From JBDWFY01 sp039976075 (GTDB taxonomy: Bacteria > Pseudomonadota > Alphaproteobacteria > Rhizobiales > Stappiaceae): DNA of 64,000 bases. The notes beneath the pieces were generated by a model. The model did no database searches. It saw only the letters and a list, made by a program, of their open reading frames with translations, and was not told the DNA's origin. The translations under genes were made by a program, and so were the position numbers. The stretch lies in the NCBI GenBank assembly GCA_039976075.1, contig JBDWFY010000011.1:608017-672016 (forward strand), read 5' to 3'. Below, one piece after another: positions 35,412 through 41,987 of the stretch; the stretch's first letter is position 1; the number at the start of each line of letters is the position of its first letter.

Positions 35412-35440
35412 TTTACAATAAAAACGACCGGTCATATTAT
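35412..35440 (+). promoter_or_regulatory. Promoter with second TetR operator
   Basis: TTTACA (35412-35417), a 17-base spacer and TATTAT (35435-35440). The spacer carries CGACCGGTCAT, with the perfect palindrome GACCGGTC, matching the operator before the TetR gene. It is placed to drive the alcohol-dehydrogenase remnant and the tautomerase gene. Confidence 0.7.
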
Positions 35441-35556
35441 TTTTTGAGTTTTGGTCGAAAGACACGGTCATCGAACCATCGCAAGTGCACACCACGATCA
35501 CGCCTGCCAAACGGCGGGCAACAAATACCATCAAGTCCATGAAAGAGACCAAGCCA

Positions 35557-35753
35557 TGTTGGGCACCTACTGCCGGGACCGCGCCGAAGTCCGTGTCGGC
35601 AAATTACAAGAGCCGAGATTTCTGTTTGACACGGATGCGATCGTGCGTGTGACCCTGGCCGGCATTTGCGGCGCCGACCCTGACGTCACCCGGAACGGAC
35701 CGGAGATGGGTGTGCCGCAATGCATGCGCATCAAGGTCGATCGGACAGTGTAA
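35557..35753 (+). pseudogene. N-terminal fragment of a zinc alcohol dehydrogenase
   Basis: The + frame starts MLGTYCRDRAEVRVGKLQEP and continues DAIVRVTLAGICGADPDV before losing the family pattern and stopping after 65 residues. This aligns with the N-terminal GroES-like part of Zn-dependent dehydrogenases (DAIVRVTACAICGSDLHLY). No downstream domain is present, so it is a truncated remnant under the TetR-controlled promoter, which may once have driven an intact dehydrogenase. The fragment may still be transcribed with the tautomerase gene. Confidence 0.7.
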
Positions 35754-35811
35754 GAAAACCGCGACGACCAACATCGCTTGGCCAGTCACACGCAAAGCAG
35801 AGGATTGTTCT

Positions 35812-36192
35812 ATGCCGTTCACTCGTATTTCACTGAAGAAAGGCAAGTCGCCTGAGTATCGCCGTGCATTGATGGAGCAAGTCTATCTTGCAATGCGCGC
35901 AACCATCAATATTCCCGAGAATGATCGTTTCGCCACAATTTCGGAGCTTGAAACCGGTAATTTCAACAATAGTGGAGACTATGCCGGTATCGATCGGTCT
36001 GACGATGTCGTGTTCATACAAATAACATTGAACGCCGGTCGGACGGTCGAATTGAAAAAGGCCCTCTACGCCGAAATCGCCAAACGGCTTGAGGCGGATC
36101 CGGGTGTTCGGCCCGAAGATGTTGTCATCAGTCTTCTCGAGGTATCCAAGGAAGACTGGTCGCTGGGCAATGGTGTGGCTCAGTACGCTTAG
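35812..36192 (+). CDS. Tautomerase-family protein
   Basis: A 126-residue protein of the tautomerase/MIF superfamily. The catalytic Pro is the second residue (MPFTRISLKKGKS) and becomes the N-terminus after Met removal, and the conserved FIQITLNAGRTVELKKALY segment follows. The length corresponds to the fused two-unit type. It is downstream of the TetR-operator promoter at 35412, with the alcohol-dehydrogenase remnant in between. Substrate likely an enol or unsaturated acid. Confidence 0.85.
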   Translation: MPFTRISLKKGKSPEYRRALMEQVYLAMRATINIPENDRFATISELETGNFNNSGDYAGIDRSDDVVFIQITLNAGRTVELKKALYAEIAKRLEADPGVRPEDVVISLLEVSKEDWSLGNGVAQYA

Positions 36193-36309
36193 CGGTTATT
36201 CAGGACCCTGAAGGTTCGTGATGCACGACACCGGCAGTACAATGACCATTCGTACCGGAAAGCGGAGTAGCGAATCCAGCCTGTTACTGCTGGTTCGCCC
36301 CGCACACAG

Positions 36310-36445
36310 CAAGCGTTGGGTTGGAGTTTCGAGACGACAATGGTCAGCGCGCGTACCCTCATGGGCGCGGGGTGATTGACCTGCTGCCCGACCGGGACAG
36401 CACTCTGGAGCAAGTGACCTGTGAGGTGGACATATCCTGCGGGTG
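36310..36445 (+). pseudogene. Allene-oxide-cyclase-like fragment, copy B
   Basis: The + strand reads GLEFRDDNGQRAYPHGRGVI, then DLLPDRDSTLEQ and VTCEVDISCG plus stop, a diverged copy of the gene end at 34037-34300 (GVIDLLPAPDGNPEHVTYK). The nucleotide similarity extends past the stop ('gcgggcatcaggacaggtgag'), so the two places share a longer duplicated segment of at least 170 bp. No start codon in frame. Confidence 0.7.
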
Positions 36446-36558
36446 AGTCTGCGGGCATCAGGACAGGTGAGATCGAGGCGCTTTCGTGGTGCTTCGGGCT
36501 GATGATCCGTAATTGGCGGGGAAGGGGGAGGCTGCTGAAGGCACTTTTCAGCCCATGT

Positions 36559-37137
36559 CTACAGCCATTTCGTTGTCCAACGTAGAATATAGTCATGGTG
36601 ATCGGACCAATCATTCCATGTTGAAACCGCCCATTCCCTCACTTTGTCCGCATGGCGCGGCGTACCGACGAATTCTGCCGGATTCGCAACCGTTGCGGAA
36701 AAGCGTTTGGGCGGCTCGATGAATTCAAGTGTGTGCTTGTGCCTGCCAAGACCAAGCATCACGTCGTTGGTTTCTTTCGGCGGCAGAGGCCGCGCCAGTT
36801 GCAGGCCTAGTCTCGCCAGGTGAAGGCCAACAGATTGAATTTGCTGTCTTGTCTTATCCCGCCCGGGGTGCTGAACCGCATATGTATCGACTGTGAGGCG
36901 ATGAGTGGGCAGCAAAGCACGGTCGCTATATTCGCAAGCCAGTAGCTGGGTGAAGAGCGCGAAGCAAGCTGGCGACCCCTCCATGTACTCATGCACGGGG
37001 CCTTCGACCTTCTCCAGTTGAACACCACATCCAGGGCAGGCTGTTTTTCCGACATGTTCCATACCCTTCGAATAAGTCGGTTTGAGATGTTTTCCAAGAC
37101 CGGCAAAAGTCTGCTGTGCCTCCAATTGTTCGGACAC
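36559..37137 (-). CDS. DUF5946-family protein
   Basis: A 192-residue protein matching the DUF5946 pattern: KTACPGCGVQLEKVEGPVHE near the N-terminus, with a CxxC that probably binds zinc, then THRLTVDTYAVQHPGRDK, followed by QSVGLHLARLGLQL. The C-terminus carries a Trp-rich WAVSTWNDWSDHHDY. The family is of unknown function. The start ATG at 37137 begins the family's conserved part closely enough. Confidence 0.75.
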   Translation of the reverse strand: MSEQLEAQQTFAGLGKHLKPTYSKGMEHVGKTACPGCGVQLEKVEGPVHEYMEGSPACFALFTQLLACEYSDRALLPTHRLTVDTYAVQHPGRDKTRQQIQSVGLHLARLGLQLARPLPPKETNDVMLGLGRHKHTLEFIEPPKRFSATVANPAEFVGTPRHADKVREWAVSTWNDWSDHHDYILRWTTKWL

Positions 37138-37159
37138 AGCGAGGCAAGGGCCGCTGTTG

Positions 37160-37255
37160 GTTCAGACGGTCTCACCGCTCTCTTCAGGCTTCCCAAAAGC
37201 AGGCGCTATTATGAAATCCAGGTAGCGGGAGATACGGCGACTGTGTCGTCGTGGA
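37160..37255 (-). pseudogene. Recurring unidentified C-terminal fragment, copy 5
   Basis: Minus strand SRYLDFIIAPAFGKPEESGE. It is close to copy 2 (SCYLEFDMAPVFTEPDESSE). It lies upstream of the DUF5946 gene and overlaps its presumed promoter region. Confidence 0.5.
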
Positions 37256-37287
37256 AGGGGGTTTTCACGATGTGCTAATCTTTCTGA

Positions 37288-37776
37288 ATGGTGATCGCCA
37301 AAAAGTACGAATTTCGCCAAGCGACGATGGATGACCTCGATTTGCTGATGGAGTGGCAATCGCATCCGCATGTTCGCCAATGGTGGGACACAGATGACCC
37401 ATACGATCCGGAGGAAATGAGCGATCCACGGGTATCGCGCTGGATCGTCTCAACGGATGGCCGCCCGTTTGCTTTCATGCAGGACTACACCGTGCATGGG
37501 TGGGAAGGTCATCATTTTGCCAATCTTCCCAAAGGGTCACGGGGCATTGACCAATATATCGGCGATCCCGAAATGATAGGTGTTGGGCATGGATCAGCAT
37601 TTATCGGTGCAAGGATGCAGGCTCTGTTTGACGAAGGTGCGCCCACAATCGCGACCGATCCTCATCCTGGCAACAAGCGGGCGATTGCCGTCTACAGGAA
37701 ACTGGGTTTCGAACCGTCCGGGCCACCTCAGGAAACGCGTTGGGGCTTGATCTTGCCAATGCTGGCGAGGCGGTGA
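37288..37776 (+). CDS. GNAT acetyltransferase (aminoglycoside 6'-N-acetyltransferase-like)
   Basis: A 162-residue acetyltransferase. The start YEFRQATMDDLDLLMEWQSH and the later PEMIGVGHGSAFIGARMQAL followed by DPHPGNKRAIAVYRKLGF match the AAC(6')-Ib/AacA4-like branch of GNAT. The DP-PGNKRAI loop and ExGFxPSG ending are shared with that group. Many chromosomal relatives do not give resistance, so no resistance is claimed. It stands alone. Confidence 0.85.
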   Translation: MVIAKKYEFRQATMDDLDLLMEWQSHPHVRQWWDTDDPYDPEEMSDPRVSRWIVSTDGRPFAFMQDYTVHGWEGHHFANLPKGSRGIDQYIGDPEMIGVGHGSAFIGARMQALFDEGAPTIATDPHPGNKRAIAVYRKLGFEPSGPPQETRWGLILPMLARR

Positions 37777-37957
37777 GCGAGGCGCGGCAAACCGCAGTAA
37801 AGTCCGCTTTGCCACCATAGGTTTGGACACGGCGGGGCAGGGGCGGCTTGTGGTTCAGACGCGCACGCTACTCTCCGCGCCGTTGATTTACTCGGACATC
37901 CGTATAATCGCATTTTTTACGATTGACCGTATAGGTAGCAAGCAGATATCTGAAACC

Positions 37958-38248
37958 ATGACCCGCAAAACCAACAATAGAGTTATGCTCGCCTCTGTCT
38001 TTCTAATGTTAGCGGTTGTTATTGTTGCATATTTTATTTTTAAAACGAAAAATGTTCACCTGTTTGATTTCTGGTATCTGTTGGTCCATTTGGGCGCGCT
38101 GAGCATTGCCTACGGTGTCGGAGCAAGGTTTATCGCCAGTGCAGCGGCAGCCCAGGGAAAGGGTTTCGGGCCCTATGCAGAACGGACTCAGGGACTGATG
38201 ATCACTATCTTTAAAGGATTAGGCATTTGGGTCGATATAGACAAATAG
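37958..38248 (+). CDS. Small two-helix membrane protein
   Basis: A 96-residue protein with a basic start (MTRKTNNR) and two membrane helices (VMLASVFLMLAVVIVAYFIF and FWYLLVHLGALSIAYGVG). AT-rich codon use unlike its neighbours suggests transfer. It lies 9 bp upstream of another small membrane protein, probably in one operon. No family recognised. Confidence 0.6.
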   Translation: MTRKTNNRVMLASVFLMLAVVIVAYFIFKTKNVHLFDFWYLLVHLGALSIAYGVGARFIASAAAAQGKGFGPYAERTQGLMITIFKGLGIWVDIDK

Positions 38249-38257
38249 GTTGCCTGA

Positions 38258-38446
38258 ATGGGTAAAGAATTCAGGAAGCAGGACCATTTCTTCAGAAGAA
38301 AAGACTTCTGTTTTATGCTTTGGGCGGTTGTCGGTTTAATTGTTACAGTAGTTTTGCTGGAAGCAATACCTGAACCTTACAACCAGTACATCACCTATCC
38401 TGCAGTGACTTTCTATGCTTGGCATATATTGCGGCGCTTTAGATGA
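38258..38446 (+). CDS. Small membrane protein
   Basis: A 62-residue protein: a charged N-terminus (MGKEFRKQDHFFRRKDF) followed by one or two hydrophobic stretches (CFMLWAVVGLIVTVVLLEAI, then YITYPAVTFYAW). It follows the previous membrane gene by 9 bp. Function unknown. Confidence 0.55.
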   Translation: MGKEFRKQDHFFRRKDFCFMLWAVVGLIVTVVLLEAIPEPYNQYITYPAVTFYAWHILRRFR

Positions 38447-38488
38447 ATGATCAGTACCCGGCTTGATGAATACCGCTCTGTCTTTCGA

Positions 38489-38749
38489 CTATTCCGCTTC
38501 AGTTTCTTTCGTCTTGTCCGTCTTGAGGAGCCACTCTGATAAAGCGCCGAACACCGCCGCGGGTATGACCGTACTCAACATTGTCGCACCCAAATACCAT
38601 GAGATACTGTATATGAACTCAGGGACCTCGGTGTCTTTGCCGTGACTACTTACAAAGTATCTGTCACCCTCTACATACCCATTGAGAGCGTCGCCACCTA
38701 TAATGAACGAAAATATAACGAAAATGATGAAGCTGGGGAACGCAATCAC
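38489..38749 (-). CDS. Small membrane protein, start uncertain
   Basis: An 86-residue reading (from a GTG at 38749) with two hydrophobic helices (FIIFVIFSFIIGGDAL and YLGATMLSTVIPAAVFGAL). The frame is open upstream for about 35 more codons with a hydrophobic FFFFLCCLFGVIAF stretch but without an ATG, so the true start is unclear and the 5' end may be lost. No family recognised. Confidence 0.45.
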   Translation of the reverse strand: MIAFPSFIIFVIFSFIIGGDALNGYVEGDRYFVSSHGKDTEVPEFIYSISWYLGATMLSTVIPAAVFGALSEWLLKTDKTKETEAE

Positions 38750-38941
38750 CCCAAAAAGACAGCAAAGGAAGAAAAAAAACCGACCTAGTCCATTTCTTAT
38801 GGCGCTAATGAATTTTCTCAGAATACGGGCCGCAGCTCACTCCATAGTATGTTCAAGGAACAAATCAGTTTCACAGCGAATTATAGCTGTGCAACTTCTG
38901 GTGGTCCAGTTGGCTTTCTCATCACGCATCCATGGATGAAG

Positions 38942-38968
38942 AAAGGCCCTGAGCTTTCAGACTCAGGA
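38942..38968 (-). terminator. Terminator of the 50-residue gene, copy 1
   Basis: On the minus strand a GGTCCTGAGT...AGCTCAGGGCC hairpin with one wobble pair is followed by TTTCTTC. It lies about 75 bp beyond the stop of the small gene. Confidence 0.55.
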
Positions 38969-39044
38969 CCTCATCATTTCGTTCATTCTGCGGAAGCAGG
39001 TTTTGGCAATTTGCTCCCAGGCAACCGCATTTTTTGCGGTGTTC

Positions 39045-39197
39045 TTATCCGGTAATGAGTGACCAGCGGCGATAGGCGCGGTCAAGTTCTTCGAGACGTT
39101 CTTGCTGATCGTCATTCAGCGCTCTGCGCTTTTCCATCAGGGGACGGATCTTGTTTTGAATGGCATTCTTGCGAGCGTTTGCGAGTTTCTTCAACAT
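39045..39197 (-). CDS. 50-residue basic small protein, copy 1
   Basis: MLKKLANARKNAIQNKIRPL with the C-terminal part EELDRAYRRWSLITG. It is 80% identical to the protein at 41252-41404, while the flanking DNA is similarly well conserved. Changes between copies keep the frame and mostly the charge pattern, which supports real coding. One basic amphipathic helical hairpin is likely. Function unknown. Confidence 0.6.
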   Translation of the reverse strand: MLKKLANARKNAIQNKIRPLMEKRRALNDDQQERLEELDRAYRRWSLITG

Positions 39198-39845
39198 GAC
39201 CTTATTCCTTGCGTTTTGACCGCAATCACGTTGTCGGCAAGGTTGAAGATACTTCAGCCTTTCACGTATCCCGGAAACGGTGAGGCGATTCCGAAAAGGA
39301 TACGTGACCAAGCACAGGCCTGGGGCATTTTTCGCGATGCGAGCATCGCCAAAATTGCACTTGTCGGCAGAACGAGCTTGCGTTCCGGTGACAATTAAAA
39401 CTGTTCAGCAAAGCGTTGTAAGCGTGTTTGCCATAGCTTTTAACTGGGTGTGAGGATTAAGTTTTTCAAATTAACATTCGGACATGTTTGGGGCTGGGGA
39501 TTCGCACCGACGGCACTGCCTTTTCAGTCCACCCGTGGAGGCCCTCACAGATGGTGCCGTTTGTGTCGGCTTCAAACGCCGTTGTCACTTTAAAAACGGC
39601 AACTTCCTCATTGAAGAGGTAATGGCATGGGAGCCGGGCAAGCGATACTGCGTCCGGCTGTCCGACACAGAACCCATGCCCATGAGAGAAGCCTATGCAG
39701 ATTCGTGCATGGACTGCCGTCTCAAACACTGCTCTTTGGGACGGTTGCTCGACCACGCCTGATGAAAAGAATGATGGGCAAGATATTGGATAAGAATTTG
39801 AAGAGGTTGGCGGAGAGAGACTTGGCGAAGGTGCGCAGGGGATTA
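39198..39845. other. Gap with repeat copy and SRPBCC-like remnant
   Basis: About 650 bp without an intact gene: palindromic repeat (39263-39360), the tail of the duplicated segment, then the SRPBCC-like remnant from about 39530. Confidence 0.5.
39263..39360 (-). repeat. Composite palindromic intergenic repeat, copy 4
   Basis: Inverted relative to copies 1-3. ACGTATCCCGGAAACGG...CCGAAAAGGATACGT, the linker CAAGCACAGGCCTGG, then GCGATGCGAGCATCGC. It lies inside the 0.6-kb duplication. Confidence 0.75.
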
Positions 39846-39905
39846 TTATTGAGATTTGCGAACAAGCCCGAGCTTGCCGGCAACAATTTCTTCTGGAGCG
39901 CCAAT
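39530..39905 (+). pseudogene. SRPBCC-like protein remnant, copy A
   Basis: One frame encodes VGFKRRCHFKNGNFLIEEVM then AWEPGKRYCVRLSDTEPMPM, and a second frame continues RPRLMKRMMGKILDKNLKRL. These are the central and C-terminal parts of one START/SRPBCC-type protein separated by frameshift. The 3' part is overlapped by the TylF-like gene's end. Related pieces lie at 43105-43320 and 45640-45735. Confidence 0.6.
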
Positions 39906-40511
39906 TTTTGAGACAAATTCGCGATAAGCAATCAAAGCGCCTTCCCAGTATGGATGGTCGGGAACACAATCATCCACAACGATGATTCCTCCGTTGCTGA
40001 GCTGGTCGTAGAGCTTGGGAAGAATATCGTTTATCGGCTGGTAGAGATCGACATCAAGCAGTGCAAATGCAATGGGACCGCACTTTTGATAGTCGAATTT
40101 AGTCGCATCCATCTGGATGACTTCTACATTATCAATTCTCGAAACGTCGAGACTTGATCTCATCCAGCTTTCATCATTGTTTTTGAAGAACTTGCGAAGC
40201 GATGGATTTTTGCCAAGCGTCTCGATGTCATAGTTGGCTTGGGAGTCTACGAAGCCATCAAACGTGTCCAGCGCATAGCCCTGTCTGACTACGCCAATTT
40301 CATCGAAGGTTTTCATAAGAAGCACGGTTGAGGCACCATAAGCACATCCAACCTCAACATAGCTTCCCGGAATATCTCGGGTTTTCGCGGCCAGATCCAC
40401 GAGTTTGGCGACCTGGAGAGGGGTGTACATATACGGCCAGCGACCGAACAAATCTCTACGCCAGATGCCAAACTTGGCGCAAAAGGTTTTTAATTGATTT
40501 TTCAGGCTCAT
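39846..40511 (-). CDS. TylF/MycF-like class I methyltransferase
   Basis: A 221-residue SAM-dependent methyltransferase of the TylF family. The SAM loop is GSYVEVGCAYGASTVLLMKT, followed by YALDTFDGF, and the later ALLDVDLYQPINDIL and GGIIVVDDC motifs carry the metal-binding acids of sugar O-methyltransferases. AT-richer than its neighbours. It stands alone in degenerate sequence, with its 3' end over an SRPBCC remnant, so it was probably inserted there. Substrate could be a sugar or polysaccharide precursor. Confidence 0.88.
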   Translation of the reverse strand: MSLKNQLKTFCAKFGIWRRDLFGRWPYMYTPLQVAKLVDLAAKTRDIPGSYVEVGCAYGASTVLLMKTFDEIGVVRQGYALDTFDGFVDSQANYDIETLGKNPSLRKFFKNNDESWMRSSLDVSRIDNVEVIQMDATKFDYQKCGPIAFALLDVDLYQPINDILPKLYDQLSNGGIIVVDDCVPDHPYWEGALIAYREFVSKIGAPEEIVAGKLGLVRKSQ

Positions 40512-41030
40512 TTTTTTTCCATCGCGCTGCCAATCGGCCGGAGTTTGTTGTCAAAGATAATAATGCAAACGTCTTTGCTGATTTTGAAAGGGTGGGCACG
40601 ACTTAAGATTGACGGACATCGTGATTAGCTTGGATATAGAATGTCACGATAAATAGCACGACTAAAATCAGTGTTTCTCCGATCCGTCTTAAAACGAGTG
40701 CAAAACCTGTGAAGTTGTACAACAATTCAAGGTTGCCCTGAAAGCTGGTCCCCAAATTCAAATAGTATAAGCATCCGCGGAAAGGGAAGTGAATGTCCGC
40801 TATGCGATTCTGGCAAGGGCTAACCACCCAAGGGCTGAACGGCAGAAAGACGTATCACTGCTGAAAGTGGGCAGGCCGTTTAACCGGGAACTAACACCGA
40901 TGCCATCCGGGGTGGTTTTGGTCGATTAATGGATATCGACGAATTTGAGCCGTCACAGCGCTTCCTGTGAAAGTTAGTTCGTTTGCCGGACAAAGATACA
41001 CGTCAAAACGGGAGCTTGGCGCATTTCACC

Positions 41031-41050
41031 CGATCCAGTCGACTGGATCG
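41031..41050. repeat. 20-bp perfect palindrome
   Basis: CGATCCAGTC directly followed by GACTGGATCG: a perfect palindrome without spacer. It could be an operator, but no gene start is close enough to decide. Confidence 0.6.
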
Positions 41051-41127
41051 AGCATCGAAAAAACAGGATGGAATGTGCTGCGTATTGCTGGCTATTGAGG
41101 CGAGGTTTCGTTCTCTGTATTCATGGA

Positions 41128-41168
41128 TGAAAAAAGGCCCTGAACCTCAGAGCGCAATGGCCATTGGT
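41128..41168 (-). terminator. Terminator of the 50-residue gene, copy 2
   Basis: Perfect 11-bp stem GGCCCTGAACC/GGTTCAGGGCC; on the minus strand it is followed by TTTTTTC, as in a rho-independent terminator, downstream of the small gene at 41252-41404. Confidence 0.8.
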
Positions 41169-41251
41169 TCAGGGCCCCATCATTTCATTCATTCTGCGGA
41201 AGCAGGTTTTGTCAATGCGCTCTTGCGTAGCCGCTTTTTTCGAGGGTGTTC

Positions 41252-41404
41252 TTATCCGGCCAGGAGTGCCCAGCGGCGATACGACCGGTCCAGCTCCTCA
41301 AGGCGTTCCTGCTGAACGTAATCCAGCGCTCTGCGTTGTTCCATCAACGGGCGGATTTTGTTCTGGATTGAAAGCATGCGAGCGTTTGCGAGTTTCTTCA
41401 ACAT
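41252..41404 (-). CDS. 50-residue basic small protein, copy 2
   Basis: MLKKLANARMLSIQNKIRPL and C-terminal EELDRSYRRWALLAG, homologous to the protein at 39045-39197. It has its own terminator. Function unknown. Confidence 0.6.
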   Translation of the reverse strand: MLKKLANARMLSIQNKIRPLMEQRRALDYVQQERLEELDRSYRRWALLAG

Positions 41405-41470
41405 GATCTTATTCCTTGCGTTTTGACCGCAATCACGTTGTCGGCAAGGTTGAAGGTACTTCAGCCTTTC

Positions 41471-41567
41471 GCGTATCCCGGAAACGCTAAGGCGTTTCCG
41501 AAAAGGATACGTGACCAAGCACAGGCCTGGGGCATTTTTGTCGATGCGAGCATCGCCAAAATTGCAC
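41471..41567 (-). repeat. Composite palindromic intergenic repeat, copy 5
   Basis: GCGTATCCCGGAAACGC...GCGTTTCCGAAAAGGATACG, linker, then TCGATGCGAGCATCG. It belongs to the second copy of the 0.6-kb duplication. Confidence 0.75.
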
Positions 41568-41817
41568 TTGTCGGCAGAACGAGCTTGCGTTCCGGTGACA
41601 ATTAAAACTGTTCAGCAAAGCGTTGTAAGCGTGTTTGCCATAGCTTTTATCTGGGTGTGAGGATTGAGTTTTTCAAATTAACATTCGGACATGTTTGGCG
41701 TTGGGGATTGTGGTGTCGGCACTGTCTTTTCTACAGCGGCTGATGGCCACCTCCATAGCGTGCTCTTTGTTGACATGTGCCGTTTTGGTTGATACCCGAA
41801 TGGCAGGAGAAACCGTC

Positions 41818-41916
41818 ATGACGATGCATTTTGATAATTCCGGTAATCAAACACGCTCGACCAATCGAGACGTGAAGCATTGTGACGGCTTCTCTACGGG
41901 GGTTAGACTTTACTGA
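41818..41916 (+). CDS. Possible 32-residue leader peptide
   Basis: MTMHFDNSGNQTRSTNRDVK then HCDGFSTGVRLY and a stop. The ATG follows GGCAGGAGAAACC, an excellent ribosome site. It lies between a promoter-like TTGACA and a terminator directly before the RNA ligase gene, the arrangement of a leader peptide, but no amino-acid run typical for attenuation is visible. Confidence 0.35.
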   Translation: MTMHFDNSGNQTRSTNRDVKHCDGFSTGVRLY

Positions 41917-41944
41917 TCTGATCGACATTACCAGCCCGCAGCAA

Positions 41945-41974
41945 GCCGTCTCAATTGAGGCGGCTTTTTTTATT
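41945..41974 (+). terminator. Rho-independent terminator directly before the RNA ligase gene
   Basis: GCCGTCTCAA/TTGAGGCGGC hairpin (one G-T pair), followed by seven T's. Its T-run ends only about 14 bp before the ligase ATG at 41988 and covers its ribosome-site region, so ligase expression requires read-through or initiation inside it. Confidence 0.85.
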
Positions 41975-41987
41975 TATGGAGTATCAA

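Larger units (their letters stand above)
38928..39525. repeat. 0.6-kb duplicated segment, copy 1
   Basis: This segment, from 'catggatgaagaaaggccc' to 'cttttcag', is repeated at about 41115-41738. Both copies hold a terminator, a 50-residue gene on the minus strand, a palindromic intergenic repeat and an identical-looking 3' tail ('tcaaattaacattcggacat'). Confidence 0.8.
40512..41251. other. Gap with palindrome and duplicated segment
   Basis: About 740 bp. A minus-strand ORF at 40603-40827 with one hydrophobic helix is possible but unsupported. 41031-41050 is a 20-bp perfect palindrome. From about 41115 the second copy of the 0.6-kb segment begins. Confidence 0.45.
41115..41738. repeat. 0.6-kb duplicated segment, copy 2
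   Basis: Second copy of the segment at 38928-39525, about 2.2 kb away in the same orientation, including the terminator, 50-residue gene, palindromic repeat and 3' tail. Confidence 0.8.
41405..41987. other. Leader region of the RNA ligase gene
   Basis: Contains palindromic repeat copy 5, a TTGACA promoter-like element at 41770-41775, a 32-codon ORF (41818-41916) with a good ribosome site, and a rho-independent terminator (41945-41974) directly before the ligase start. Confidence 0.55.

Noticed and set aside
40603..40827. 74-codon minus-strand ORF with one hydrophobic helix
   Set aside because: No good ribosome site or family resemblance and it lies in degenerate sequence; mentioned only in the gap entry.
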